From NCBI RefSeq assembly GCF_023074835.1, contig NZ_JALLGW010000001.1, positions 2,108,001-2,172,000 on the forward strand: 64,000 nucleotides of DNA, given 5' to 3'. Below the pieces are notes generated by a model, which did no database searches, was not told where the DNA came from, and saw nothing but the letters and a program-made list of their open reading frames with translations. The position numbers were made by a program, and so were the translations under genes. This stretch comes from Halomarina salina. GTDB taxonomy: Archaea > Halobacteriota > Halobacteria > Halobacteriales > Haloarculaceae. Numbering within the stretch: position 1 is the stretch's first letter; the number at the start of each line of letters is the position of its first letter. This document shows, piece after piece, positions 7,912 through 16,752 of the stretch.

Positions 7912-8283
7912 ATGAAATTCCAAGGGCGCTCGGAGAAGAAGCGAACCGGGGGACGACGACGACCCATCCGCAAGAAGCGCAAACACCAGCTCGGTCGGCA
8001 GGCGACCGAGACGCGCGTCGGCGAACCGAAGCTGAAGGCCGTCGAGTCGTGGGGCGGCAACACGAAGACCCGCGCCATCCAGACCGACTCCGCGAACGTC
8101 GCCACGGACGACGGCGTCGTGCAGGCGACCATCGAGACGGTCGCCGAGAACGGCGCGAACCCGAACTACGCACGCCGGAACATCATCACGCGCGGCGCGC
8201 TCATCGAGACGTCCGAGGGGACCGCCCGCGTCACCTCCCGCCCCGGTCAGGACGGGCAGGTCAACGCCGTCCTCGAAGAGTAA
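7912..8283 (+). CDS. rps8e: 30S ribosomal protein S8e
   Basis: A 123-residue archaeal/eukaryotic-type small-subunit ribosomal protein. It opens with the basic rRNA-binding segment MKFQGRSEKKRTGGRRR, followed by KRKHQLGRQATETRVGE. The conserved YARRNIITRGA occurs near residues 84-94. Length is normal for archaeal S8e. A TTTAGG promoter box about 27 bases upstream of the ATG supports a leaderless mRNA. It stands alone rather than in a ribosomal operon and is convergent with the AbrB-PhoU gene. Confidence 0.97.
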   Translation: MKFQGRSEKKRTGGRRRPIRKKRKHQLGRQATETRVGEPKLKAVESWGGNTKTRAIQTDSANVATDDGVVQATIETVAENGANPNYARRNIITRGALIETSEGTARVTSRPGQDGQVNAVLEE

Positions 8284-8360
8284 CCACGCTGGCAGCTCGT
8301 TTCTCCCGTACTCGCAGCCGTGAGCGGCAGCGACGTCGCTCGGCGACTGGAGCGAACGTT

Positions 8361-8381
8361 GAGAACTGGTCGAGAACTGGT
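8361..8381. repeat. Short tandem direct repeat
   Basis: GAGAACTGGT occurs twice, at 8361-8370 and 8372-8381, separated by one base. It lies in the 114-base gap between the convergent rps8e and AbrB-PhoU genes, just 3' of the latter's stop. It may be chance or a 3'UTR element. Confidence 0.4.
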
Positions 8382-8397
8382 GAGGTGACCGGAGCAG

Positions 8398-9393
8398 TTA
8401 CGGTTTCGGTGCGGCCTTCTGCAGCGCCGTCTCGGCGATGTTGCCGCCGTAGTCGGAGGCCCGTGAGAGTGAGTCGACGACCAGACCCAGTAGCTGGGCC
8501 TGCTGTGGGTCGAGTTCGCGGACGCGGTTGTCGACCTCGCGGGAGTAGTCGTCGATGTCGTCGACCTCCCGACGAGCGGCGTTCGCGTTGCGGTTGGCGA
8601 CCTCGCTCTCCTCTTCGAGCAGCGCGTCCATCGACGTCTCGATGACCTCGTTGGCACGGGAGAGCAGCTCTTCGAGCCCGTTGGCGGCCTCCTCCGGAAT
8701 CTCGTCGAGGTCGAGTGCGAGTTCGGCGATCTTCGTCGCGTGGTCGGCGACGCGCTCTAGCTGTCGCGCGCTGGTGTGGTAGTCGAAACAGACCTCGCGA
8801 CCGAGACCGACCTCCGTGGCGGTCGAGGGGTCCCGGAGCACGCCACGGAACACCCGCGAGGTCATGTACCAGAGGCGGTCGACGTCGTCGTCTCGCTCGA
8901 TGACGTCGCTTGCGAGGTCGTCGTCGTCCTCGACGAGCGCCGTGATGGAGTCGGTGAGCATCGACAGGGCGACCAGCCGCATCCGCGTGATGGCGTTGAC
9001 GATGGAGAGCTCCGAGGAGTCGAGCAGGTCCTGCAGGATGACCGTCTCGCCCGTCTCGCCGATGACCTCCAGGCCGACGAGGCGCTGGGCGGCCTCGCGG
9101 ATGGCCCGGCGCTGGCTGGCGGTGACACGCGACGTCTCCAGATTGATGATGTCGAAGCCGCTGACGTACATCGTCACGACGGCGCGCATCAGCTGCTCGC
9201 CTTCGAGTTCGGTGATGTCCAGCGTCCCTTCGGTGCGGTCCTCCTCGCCCTGCGGGGTCAGCAACAGCGCGTCCTCCTCCGGATAGAACTCGACGACGCT
9301 CCCGGCGCTGATACCGTTGTCCGTCGCCCACGTCTTCGGCAGCGATACGGTGTACGTCGACCCGCCGGTCACCTGCACCTTCCGGGTTTCCAT
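8398..9393 (-). CDS. AbrB/SpoVT-PhoU fusion regulator
   Basis: A 331-residue protein combining an N-terminal AbrB/SpoVT swapped-hairpin DNA-binding domain (residues ~1-47) with two PhoU-like three-helix repeats. The first part reads METRKVQVTGGSTYTVSLPKTW. The PhoU repeats carry E/DxxxD-type helices, for example ERVADHATKIAEL near the middle and SRASDYGGNIAET near the end. AbrB-PhoU fusions are known in haloarchaea and are thought to link phosphate or metal status to transcription. A CATATAAAT box about 27 bases upstream gives a leaderless start at 9393. The divergent neighbour is a stand-alone phoU, suggesting a phosphate-related regulatory pair. Confidence 0.9.
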   Translation of the reverse strand: METRKVQVTGGSTYTVSLPKTWATDNGISAGSVVEFYPEEDALLLTPQGEEDRTEGTLDITELEGEQLMRAVVTMYVSGFDIINLETSRVTASQRRAIREAAQRLVGLEVIGETGETVILQDLLDSSELSIVNAITRMRLVALSMLTDSITALVEDDDDLASDVIERDDDVDRLWYMTSRVFRGVLRDPSTATEVGLGREVCFDYHTSARQLERVADHATKIAELALDLDEIPEEAANGLEELLSRANEVIETSMDALLEEESEVANRNANAARREVDDIDDYSREVDNRVRELDPQQAQLLGLVVDSLSRASDYGGNIAETALQKAAPKP

Positions 9394-9661
9394 ACTGGTG
9401 GTTCTCCCGTCCTACCATATAAATCGAACTATCTCTATATACATCGCGTGAGCACCACGGTCCACGCTCGTCTTCTCCCGAAGCTACGTGACACCGGTGC
9501 AATTTTTGGAATCTTCCGACCGCCGTTCGAGGACTCCCGGTTCGGACTCCCTGGAGCCGGTGTGCGGCTGCTTGTTAGTTATATATAGCTATAGTGTGAT
9601 AGAAATTCGCATAGTGTTGGCAGGGGACAGCTATTTTAGCATCGACCGTCAACGGGCGTCC
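9394..9661. promoter_or_regulatory. Divergent promoter region between two PhoU genes
   Basis: No gene is seen here apart from control signals. For the minus-strand gene there is a TATA box CATATAAAT at 9416-9424, plus a second AT patch CTATATACAT near 9435-9444. For the plus strand there is CTATTTTAG at 9631-9639, centred 27 bases before 9662. Between them lies a perfect 10-base palindrome TATAGCTATA (9584-9593) inside the AT-rich run TTATATATAGCTATAGTG. It could be an operator or an additional promoter. Haloarchaeal phosphate genes are known to carry upstream P-box-type control sites; a match to those was not tested. Confidence 0.65.
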
Positions 9662-9697
9662 ATGAAGCAGTGCCACTCACAGCAGGTGACCGCCTGA
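9662..9697 (+). CDS. Candidate 11-residue leader peptide upstream of phoU
   Basis: An ATG at 9662 lies exactly where a leaderless transcript from the 9631-9639 TATA box should begin. It opens an 11-codon frame, MKQCHSQQVTA. Its stop overlaps the phoU ATG as TGATG. Inside its last codons lies AGGTGA (9684-9689), an excellent Shine-Dalgarno sequence for phoU with 7-base spacing. Translation of the leader should therefore couple to phoU by re-initiation, or the leader may simply be a short 5'UTR with a chance ORF. The arrangement is visible; the regulatory role is inferred. Confidence 0.45.
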   Translation: MKQCHSQQVTA

Positions 9698-10368
9698 TGG
9701 CCCGGCAGACCTTCCAGGCGAGTCTCGACGACCTCGAAGAGAACGTGCTCTACATGAGCGAACTCGTCTCCGAACGCCTCCGGATGGGACTGAGTGCGCT
9801 CGAGCAGAAGGACCGCGACCTCGCGATGGACGTCATCGAGGGCGACGACGAGATCAACCAGCTGTACCTCGACCTCGAGGGCGACTGCATCGACCTGCTG
9901 GCGCTCCAGCAGCCCGTCGCGGGCGACCTTCGCTTCGTCGCCTCCTCGTTCAAGATCATCACCGACCTCGAACGCATCGGTGACCTCGCCACGAACCTCG
10001 GCACGTACACGCTCGACGCCGAGCGCGACGTCTTCCCGGACGTCGACGTCCAGTCCATCGGCGACATGACGCTCTCGATGGTCGAGGAGGCGATGAACGC
10101 CTACGAGCAGCGGGACGCCGACGCCTGTTTCGACATCGCCGAACGCGACAACGAACTCGACCACATGTGCGAACGCGCCTCCGAAATCGTCGTCCGCGAC
10201 CTCATCGAGACGGAGATCGCCGAGGGCGAGGACATCGAGTCGCTGATGACCGACGTCTCGCGACTCCTGCTGACGATCCGCGACCTCGAACGCGTCGGCG
10301 ACCACGCGGTCAACATCGCCGCACGGACGCTCTACATGACCGAGAACAGCGACGAACTGATCTACTGA
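9697..10368 (+). CDS. phoU: Phosphate signalling protein PhoU
   Basis: A 223-residue all-helical protein with two PhoU repeats. Each carries the metal-binding ExxxD pattern, in KIITDLERIGDLATN and again in TIRDLERVGDHAVN. PhoU proteins restrain phosphate uptake through the Pst transporter and influence phosphate-dependent gene control. No pst genes are in the window, so the partner transporter must be elsewhere. The ATG at 9697 is supported by the AGGTGA ribosome site 7 bases upstream. An in-frame GTG at 9670 would add nine residues but lacks such support. It is convergent with the DUF892 gene. Confidence 0.95.
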   Translation: MARQTFQASLDDLEENVLYMSELVSERLRMGLSALEQKDRDLAMDVIEGDDEINQLYLDLEGDCIDLLALQQPVAGDLRFVASSFKIITDLERIGDLATNLGTYTLDAERDVFPDVDVQSIGDMTLSMVEEAMNAYEQRDADACFDIAERDNELDHMCERASEIVVRDLIETEIAEGEDIESLMTDVSRLLLTIRDLERVGDHAVNIAARTLYMTENSDELIY

Positions 10369-10451
10369 CTCCCCCTTCGCGAGACACCCACTGACCGCGC
10401 GTCCTGCATCGAAGCGTGGCCCGGCGACGCCGCGGTGAACGCGCTCCCGTC

Positions 10452-10955
10452 TCAGTCGTCGAGGCCGAGCATCGACTTCAGCTTCGACCCCTTCGAGAGG
10501 CCCTCGAGTTCGCGGAGCGCCGACTTCTCCTCCGAGAGGTTGTCCTCGAGCGGGTCGGTGACGTCGTCGTCGAGGTCGAGTTCCTTCGCCAGCACGAGCA
10601 ACCCCTCGTAGCTGGTGATCTCGAAGCGTTCGGTCTTCATCCCGGCCTGCATGTCGAACAGGTCGTGGAGGTGCGGGTCCGACGACTCCTCGACGAACTC
10701 ATCGTGTTCGGTGCGGAGTGCGTCGAGCACGTGGCTCTGGCTCTCCTCGGGTTCGTGACCGAGTGCCCGGAACGCGTCTTCGAGGCGCTGGACCTGCTCG
10801 TGGGTCTCGTCGCGGTGCTCGGCGAACCCGCGCTGGAGTTTGTCGTTGTCGGCCTCCCGGGACATCTCCTCGAGCGTGTCGACGAGTCGCTTCTCGGTGT
10901 AGTACATCTGTTCGAGCTGGTGGCGGAACATGTCCTCCACGTCGGTTATCGTCAT
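10452..10955 (-). CDS. DUF892 (YciE/YciF-like) ferritin-fold protein
   Basis: A 167-residue acidic helical protein with the DUF892 signature: an N-terminal helix MFRHQLEQMYYTEKRLVD, then a helix with paired His (AEHRDETHEQVQRLE) and a later KTERFEITSYEGL helix. The family folds as a ferritin-like four-helix bundle with Glu/His metal ligands and is induced by stress in bacteria. The substrate and metal are not established. The C-terminal tail SKGSKLKSMLGLDD is the usual family ending. A CTTATTC promoter box lies about 38 bases upstream. The gene stands alone between phoU and the Cdc48-type gene. Confidence 0.85.
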   Translation of the reverse strand: MTITDVEDMFRHQLEQMYYTEKRLVDTLEEMSREADNDKLQRGFAEHRDETHEQVQRLEDAFRALGHEPEESQSHVLDALRTEHDEFVEESSDPHLHDLFDMQAGMKTERFEITSYEGLLVLAKELDLDDDVTDPLEDNLSEEKSALRELEGLSKGSKLKSMLGLDD

Positions 10956-11151
10956 GGTGTAATCCCGTCTGGAGGGTGGAGTGGTAGCTGAATAAGTAGC
11001 GGCTCGGCGTACGCAGGCGGGTCTGGAGTGGTCCTCGCCGAGCGAGGCCCGGTTCGTCGCTACCGCGAGACGAGCGTCTCGGCGAGTGGGACGCGAGAAC
11101 GAAGTCCGAGCGGCCCCCGAGACCGCTCGCCGCTGTGTGGTCCGTCGAGCG

Positions 11152-13374
11152 TTACTGGAAGCCGATGCGGCCGGTCGAGGACTGCTCCGGGCCGCGCGTG
11201 CCGCCGCGGAACTGGTCGGCGATCTCCTCGTAGTACGCTCGGATGTCGTCGTTGATGGTCGGCCGGACCGACTCCATCGCGGTCCGGAAGTGACGCATCT
11301 CGACCTCCTCGGCGTCGTGGTCCTCGCGCAGGGCCTCGATGGCCGCCTCGCGGGCGATGGACTCGATGTCCGACCCGACGTAGCCCGCCGTCAGTTCGGC
11401 GAGCTCACGGAGGCTCACGTCCGGCGCGAGCGGCGAGTCGTCGGTGTGGATGCGGAGGATCTGCTCGCGGCCCTCGAGTTCGGGTTCGCCGATGAACACG
11501 AGGCGGTCGAACCGACCCGAGCGGATGAGCGCGGGGTCGATCATGTCCGGCCGGTTGGTCGCGCCGATGACCATCACGTTCTCCATCTCCTCCAGCCCGT
11601 CGAGTTCGGTCAGGAGCTGGTTGACGACGCGCTCGGAGACGTTCGACCCGATGTCGCCGCCACGGCCGGGCGCGAGCGAGTCGAGTTCGTCGAAGAAGAT
11701 GACCGTCGGGGCCACCTGTCGGGCCTTCCGGAACGTCTGCCGGATGGCCTTCTCGGACTCACCGACCCACTTCGACAGCAGCTGCGGGCCGCGCACCGAG
11801 ATGAAGTTCGCGTTCGTCTCGTTGGCGACGGCCTTCGCCATCAGCGTCTTCCCGGTGCCCGGCGGGCCGTAGAGCAGGACGCCCGACGGCGGGCTGACGC
11901 CCATCCGCTCGAAGCGCTCGGGGGAGTTCATCGGCCACTCGACGGACTCCTGGACCTGCTGTTTGGCGTCGTCGAGCCCGCCGACGTGGTCCCACGTTAT
12001 CTTCGGGAGTTCGACGAGCACCTCGCGCATCGCCGACGGATCGACCTCCGAGAGCGCCCCGCGGAAGTCGTTCCGTTTGATGATCATCTTGTCGATGAGG
12101 CTCGGCGGGATGTCCTCCTGATCGAGGTCGATCTCGGGGAGGTACCGCCGGAGGGCCTTCATCGCGGCCTCCTTCGTCAGGGACTCGATGTCCGCGCCGA
12201 CGAAGCCGTGGGTCTCGTCGGCGAGGTGGTCGAGGCTCACGTCGTCCGAGAGCGGCATGCCCCGCGTGTGGATCTGGAGGATCTCCTTGCGACCCACCTC
12301 GTCGGGGACGCCGATCTCGATCTCGCGGTCGAACCGACCTGGACGCCGGAGTGCCGGGTCGACGCTGTCGACGCGGTTGGTCGCCGCGATGACGATGACC
12401 TGGCCGCGCGATTCGAGGCCGTCCATCATCGTCAGCAACTGGGCGACGACGCGGCGTTCGACCTCGCCGGTGACGTCCTCGCGTTTCGGCGCGATGGAGT
12501 CGAGTTCGTCGATGAAGATGATGGAGGGCGACTCCTCGCTGGCGTCCTCGAATATCTCGCGTAACTGCTGTTCGGACTCGCCGTAGTACTTCGAGATGAT
12601 CTCCGGGCCGGCGATGGAGAAGAAACTCGCAGACGTCTCGTTGGCGACGGCCTTCGCCAGCAGCGTCTTCCCGGTGCCGGGCGGACCGTGGAGAAGCACC
12701 CCCTGTGGCGGCTCGATGCCGAGTTTCTTGAATATCTGGGGGTGTTTCATCGGCAGTTCGACCATCTCGCGGACGCGCTGAATCTCGCCCTGGAGGCCGC
12801 CGATGTCCTCGTAGGTGATGCCGCCGCCGGTCTTCTCGAAGCCCGATATCGGCTCCTCGCGGAGTTCGACCTCGGTGTCCTCGGTGATGAGACAGACGCC
12901 CTCCGGGTCGGTCTCGACGGCGATGAGCGGAATCGCCTGACCGGGCGAGCGCATGAACGGGTGGTTCGTGGAGGACATCACCGGCACGATGTCGCGCTCG
13001 ACGACGGGTCGCTTGAGAATCTGGCGTTTGACCATGCCCGCGGCGTCGGACCCGAACTGGACCGACGCCTCCTCGGGTGGCGCGAGGGTGAGCTTCTCGG
13101 CCTTCGTCGCGTCGGCCTTCCGAATCGTGACGCGTTCGCCGATGCCCACGTCGGCGTTCTGCCGCGTGAACCCGTCGATGCGGACGGTGTCGGTGTTCCA
13201 GTCCTGGCGGTCCGCGCGCCAGACCTTGGCGGCGGTGCGCTCGCCGCCCTCGATCTCGATGATGTCTCCTGGACTCAGCTTCAGGTGCAACAGCGTATCC
13301 GGGTCGAGGCGTGCGATGCCGCGGCCCGAGTCGTTCGGGTACGCCTTCGCCACCTCCAGTTGGACTTCGTTCAT
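11152..13374 (-). CDS. cdc48: Cdc48/VAT-type AAA ATPase
   Basis: A 740-residue double-ring AAA+ unfoldase. An N-terminal substrate-binding domain (about 1-180: double-psi barrel then four-stranded part) precedes two ATPase domains. D1 has Walker A GPPGTGKT at 230-237 and Walker [14 protein letters not shown]2 has Walker A GPPGTGKT near 500 and Walker [15 protein letters not shown], with Arg-finger regions in both. Cdc48/VAT extracts and unfolds proteins, in archaea probably feeding the proteasome. Haloarchaea usually have several paralogues; I cannot say which this is. The start at 13374 (MNEVQLEV) matches the family. The frame is open further upstream, but that part is promoter. Confidence 0.95.
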   Translation of the reverse strand: MNEVQLEVAKAYPNDSGRGIARLDPDTLLHLKLSPGDIIEIEGGERTAAKVWRADRQDWNTDTVRIDGFTRQNADVGIGERVTIRKADATKAEKLTLAPPEEASVQFGSDAAGMVKRQILKRPVVERDIVPVMSSTNHPFMRSPGQAIPLIAVETDPEGVCLITEDTEVELREEPISGFEKTGGGITYEDIGGLQGEIQRVREMVELPMKHPQIFKKLGIEPPQGVLLHGPPGTGKTLLAKAVANETSASFFSIAGPEIISKYYGESEQQLREIFEDASEESPSIIFIDELDSIAPKREDVTGEVERRVVAQLLTMMDGLESRGQVIVIAATNRVDSVDPALRRPGRFDREIEIGVPDEVGRKEILQIHTRGMPLSDDVSLDHLADETHGFVGADIESLTKEAAMKALRRYLPEIDLDQEDIPPSLIDKMIIKRNDFRGALSEVDPSAMREVLVELPKITWDHVGGLDDAKQQVQESVEWPMNSPERFERMGVSPPSGVLLYGPPGTGKTLMAKAVANETNANFISVRGPQLLSKWVGESEKAIRQTFRKARQVAPTVIFFDELDSLAPGRGGDIGSNVSERVVNQLLTELDGLEEMENVMVIGATNRPDMIDPALIRSGRFDRLVFIGEPELEGREQILRIHTDDSPLAPDVSLRELAELTAGYVGSDIESIAREAAIEALREDHDAEEVEMRHFRTAMESVRPTINDDIRAYYEEIADQFRGGTRGPEQSSTGRIGFQ

Positions 13375-13698
13375 TACGGGGTTGTGTGGTGGGGTCCGGT
13401 TTCGCCGGACATATCCCTTTTGCTCATGTGTCACACACGTACTGCGTGCGACTGACGATACGTGGCAGAGGACCGTCTCCAGCCTTGTAATACGGTCGCT
13501 ACTGCCAGGAACGTTTCGCGGGTGGTCGCCCGCGCTGACCACGCGCGCTCTCACGGACTCTCACGAGCGGCCTGTCAACACGGTTCGTGAGTGGTAATGA
13601 CACGCTACCGGGCCGAAACGCTCGCGTTCGTCTCCCGGCCGACACTCGTTCCGCCGTGTGTCGCGTAGCTTTACCCCCTCCACTCCGGAGACCACACC
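13375..13698. promoter_or_regulatory. Divergent promoter region between Cdc48-type gene and larC
   Basis: A 324-base gap with no convincing gene. For the Cdc48-type gene, ATATCCCTTTTG (13411-13422, read in reverse) is a TATA-like box placing the transcript start about 10-15 bases before the ATG. Next to it a perfect hairpin GTCCGG-TTTCG-CCGGAC spans 13394-13410, between the box and the expected transcription start. For larC, CTTTACC near 13670 lies 27 bases before the ATG. In the middle are an inverted repeat GTGGTC...GACCAC near 13520-13540 and a repeated CTCTCACG. Nothing else is recognisable. Confidence 0.6.
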
Positions 13699-15096
13699 AT
13701 GCGCACGCTCGCCTTCGACGGTCGGATGGGTGCCAGCGGCGACATGCTCCTCGGCGCACTCCTCGCCGCGGGTGCCGACCGGAGCGTCCTCGACCCGGTC
13801 GAAGACGCCCTGCCGGTCCGCTACGATGTCGACGAGACCGAGAAGAACGGTATCGTCGCGACCCGCGTCGTCGTCCGCCTGACCGACCAGGCCGACGAGG
13901 ACGGACCGACCGACGACTCCCCCCACGACGAGGGCGGGGGAGACGGCCACGACCATCACCACCACGACGACCACGAACACGGAGCGTCACAGCACCACGG
14001 GCGCGACCACGACGGTTCTCACAGCGATGGCAGCCACGACTCCCACCACGGCGACCCCTCGGACACCCACGACCACGAGGACCACCATCACGACCACGCA
14101 GAGGGAGCGGGGCGACTCCGGACGTACCCGGAGGTCGTCGAACTGGTCGAGGGGATGGGACTGCCCCCCGAGGTCGAACGGGACGCGCTTGCCGTCTTCG
14201 AACTGCTCGGCGAGGCCGAGGCGCGGGTCCACGGCACCGATCTCGACGAGACGCACTTCCACGAGGTCGGCGCGGACGACGCCGTCGCGGACGTCGTCGG
14301 GGTCTGTCTCCTCCTCTCGGACCTCGGCGTCGACCGCGTCGTGACGACGCCGCTCGCGACCGGTGGCGGCGAGGTGTCGATGAGCCACGGCACCTACCCC
14401 GTGCCGACGCCCGCGACGCTCAACCTCGCCCAGGACGCGTCGTGGTCGCTGCGCGGCGGTCCCGTCGAGATGGAACTGCTCACGCCGACCGGCGCGGCGT
14501 TGCTCGCACACCTCGCGGAGGGGGTCGAGCACCTCCCGCCCATCGACGTCGCGTCGTCGGGCTACGGCGCGGGCGGCTACGACGTGCCCGAGTACCCGAA
14601 CGTCCTCCGGGCCGTCGTCGGCGAGACGCGCGACGGCCTCCGCCGCGAGTCGACTCGACTGCTGGAGACGAACGTCGACGACGTGGCTCCCGAGGTGCTC
14701 GGGAGCCTCCACGACACGCTCGCGGAGGTCGGCGCACGCGACGTGTCGGTACTCCCGACGACGATGAAGAAGTCCCGACCGGGCCACCTCGTCAAGGTCG
14801 TCGTGAGTGCCGAGGACGCCGCGCGGGTCGCCCGGCGACTCGCCGAGGAGACGGGGACGCTCGGCGTACGCGAGACGGGCGTCCGTCACCGGTTCGTCGC
14901 CGACCGGTCGTTCGAGACCGTGACGCTGCAGGTCGAGGGCGAGTCCTACGAGGTGTCCGTGAAGGTCGCCAGCGCGGGCGACGAGCGGTTCGACGTGAGC
15001 GCGGAGTTCGACGACGCGCGAGCGGTCGCCCGCGAGACGGGTCTCCCCGTCCGTGAAGTTCTCCGCCGTGCAGAGCAGGCGTTCGAGACGGAGTAG
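13699..15096 (+). CDS. larC: LarC-like nickel-insertion protein with His-rich segment
   Basis: A 465-residue protein of the LarC/DUF111 family, which inserts nickel into the pincer cofactor of lactate racemase-type enzymes using CTP. It opens with AFDGRMGASGDMLLGAL, and has the family THFHEVGADDAVADVVG and ATGGGEVSMSHGTYPVPTPATL motifs, then ETNVDDVAPE in the C-terminal half. Residues about 66-136 are a low-complexity His/Asp insertion that probably binds nickel. Both halves lie in one continuous frame, unlike the split larC1/larC2 of Lactobacillus. larB, larE and larA are not in the window. The start is leaderless. It is convergent with the next gene, 6 bases apart. Confidence 0.9.
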   Translation: MRTLAFDGRMGASGDMLLGALLAAGADRSVLDPVEDALPVRYDVDETEKNGIVATRVVVRLTDQADEDGPTDDSPHDEGGGDGHDHHHHDDHEHGASQHHGRDHDGSHSDGSHDSHHGDPSDTHDHEDHHHDHAEGAGRLRTYPEVVELVEGMGLPPEVERDALAVFELLGEAEARVHGTDLDETHFHEVGADDAVADVVGVCLLLSDLGVDRVVTTPLATGGGEVSMSHGTYPVPTPATLNLAQDASWSLRGGPVEMELLTPTGAALLAHLAEGVEHLPPIDVASSGYGAGGYDVPEYPNVLRAVVGETRDGLRRESTRLLETNVDDVAPEVLGSLHDTLAEVGARDVSVLPTTMKKSRPGHLVKVVVSAEDAARVARRLAEETGTLGVRETGVRHRFVADRSFETVTLQVEGESYEVSVKVASAGDERFDVSAEFDDARAVARETGLPVREVLRRAEQAFETE

Positions 15097-15102
15097 GTGA
15101 AC

Positions 15103-15879
15103 CTACCCCTCGTCCGTCGTCGTGTCGCGCCCGTCCCCCCGGTGTTCGTCTAGCGCCTCCTCCATCGTCAGGTCGCCGCGAGCGACGCGCCGGGCGAGGC
15201 CCTCGGTGATGGTCCGGTCGCCCTCGCTCCGCTCGCGGGAGCGCCGTTTGATGACCTGTATCTCCCCCTTCGTCGGCGTGATGTCGCGGCCCTCGATGCG
15301 CTCGCCCGAACGTCGGGCGATGTTGACGGCGGCGAGGACGTCGCCCATACCGCGCGCACCCGTCCCGAGGTAGGGCGTCGTCCCCGTCTCGTCGACGAGT
15401 TCCAGCGGCACGTCGGCCAGGTCGTCGACGATGCGCGACCCGTTCAACCGCGCACCGTCGCCGATTCGCACGGTCGGGTCGACGGCGTCCTCCAGTTCGC
15501 GTTCGACTACCGTCCCGACCTCGGAGACGGGCACCTGGAACGCGGCGACGACGGTGTCGCCCACGAGGACGGCGACGCCCGGCCTGTCGCCGGGGTCGAT
15601 GCCGACGACCATCCGTTCGTCGCCACCGCGGATGAGCGCGAGCGCCTCCTCGACGGCGCGTCGCGGGTCCTCCGGGTCCGCGCGGACCACGTCGACCGAC
15701 ACCTGCTCGGGGTAGACGTCGTCGTCGGGGCCGGTGACGAGCAGCGTCGTCGCCTCGGGCAGCTCCTCGTCCGGTTCCTGCGTGGTGAACTCGACGCTCC
15801 GCTCGCGCAACTCGTTGACGACGCCGTGGTACACCTCGAAGTCCGTCGTGGCGACGACTATCACGGGCGACGTTGCCAC
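15103..15879 (-). CDS. RuvC/RNase H-like fold protein encoded after radB
   Basis: A 258-residue protein. After an N-terminal domain (about 1-85), residues 92-190 read like an RNase H/RuvC-type nuclease. GIDPGDRPGVAV (D95) is the first acidic strand, VDETGTTP (D163, E164) resembles the DE-TT motif of RuvC/YqgF proteins, and MGDVLAAVNIA (D180) resembles the final Asp helix of RuvC. The C-terminal ~70 residues are highly charged (IKRRSRERSE) and may bind DNA. It lies 60 bases downstream of radB on the same strand, suggesting a recombination or repair role. The fold assignment is mine from motifs; activity is unproven. Confidence 0.65.
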   Translation of the reverse strand: MATSPVIVVATTDFEVYHGVVNELRERSVEFTTQEPDEELPEATTLLVTGPDDDVYPEQVSVDVVRADPEDPRRAVEEALALIRGGDERMVVGIDPGDRPGVAVLVGDTVVAAFQVPVSEVGTVVERELEDAVDPTVRIGDGARLNGSRIVDDLADVPLELVDETGTTPYLGTGARGMGDVLAAVNIARRSGERIEGRDITPTKGEIQVIKRRSRERSEGDRTITEGLARRVARGDLTMEEALDEHRGDGRDTTTDEG

Positions 15880-15939
15880 CGCGAGCTAAAAAGTCTCTCC
15901 TGTCCCCGGGTCGGTCGTGACGCGACGGTTCGTACCCGC

Positions 15940-16632
15940 TCAGGGCTCTTCTGCCCCGACGAGTCCGTCGTCGGTGATGCGGAACCGTGCGTTCCCGCCT
16001 GCCTGTTTCGAGCGGTGCTTCTCCAGCGTCGCACGGCGGTTCCCGCCGCGGAACCGTTCCAGTCGGAGGACCACCGCCGACCAGTGACTGAGCGTGTGCC
16101 CACCCAGCCCGCGCGACCGGTCGCTGTCGGGGTCGGTGAACACCTGGTTCGTGATGAGCACCGCGATGTCGTGGCGACGGGCGAGGCTCAGCAGGTGGGT
16201 GATCTGTCGGACGACCTGCCGGAGCACCGCACCCTCGTCGTCGTTGTCGCGTTCGAGGCGGTAGAACCCCGTCGCGCTGTCGAGGACGATGAGGTCGACC
16301 TGCGACGCGAAGTCCGCCGCGTCCTTGACGGCCTCCTCCTGTTCGGCGAAGTCCAGCGCCTCGCTGATGATGACCCGCGAGGCGAGGTCGTCGACCGACT
16401 CCTCGTCGCCCACCGCCCGCGCCAGTTGCTCGAATCGGTCCGGCGAGATTCCCTCCGTGTCGATGTAGAGCGCGCTCGACCCCGACGCCGCGACGCCGAC
16501 GGCCGCCGAGAGGGCGATGTTCGTCTTCCCGGCCGCGGGTGCGCCGTACACCTGCGTCACCGCGCCGCGTTCGAGGCCGCCGCCCAGCAGGTCGTCGACG
16601 GGACCACAGCCGGTCGAGATGTAGTCGCTCAC
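15940..16632 (-). CDS. radB: DNA repair and recombination protein RadB
   Basis: A 230-residue RecA-family core without the N-terminal HhH domain of RadA, which is the hallmark of RadB. Walker A is GAPAAGKT (residues 30-37). The Walker B strand is VDLIVLDSATG, and a VLITNQVF strand follows. RadB is an archaeal recombination mediator acting with RadA. The start is a GTG at 16632 (VSDYISTGCGPVDDLLGGG), chosen because an AGTAAAAC box (TTTTACT in reverse) sits 27 bases upstream, so this looks like a leaderless GTG start. Upstream in-frame codons lie before that promoter. The RuvC-like gene follows downstream. Confidence 0.93.
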   Translation of the reverse strand: MSDYISTGCGPVDDLLGGGLERGAVTQVYGAPAAGKTNIALSAAVGVAASGSSALYIDTEGISPDRFEQLARAVGDEESVDDLASRVIISEALDFAEQEEAVKDAADFASQVDLIVLDSATGFYRLERDNDDEGAVLRQVVRQITHLLSLARRHDIAVLITNQVFTDPDSDRSRGLGGHTLSHWSAVVLRLERFRGGNRRATLEKHRSKQAGGNARFRITDDGLVGAEEP

Positions 16633-16752
16633 TGCCAGCGGGTTCGTAACCGGCCAGTAAAACCTCCCCGGTCCGGCGCGTCGAGCGCTGCTCAGCGAGC
16701 GCCCCGCCGCTCCGGACGCCACGGCTTTGGTGGTGCCGCGCCCCTCCTCGGC

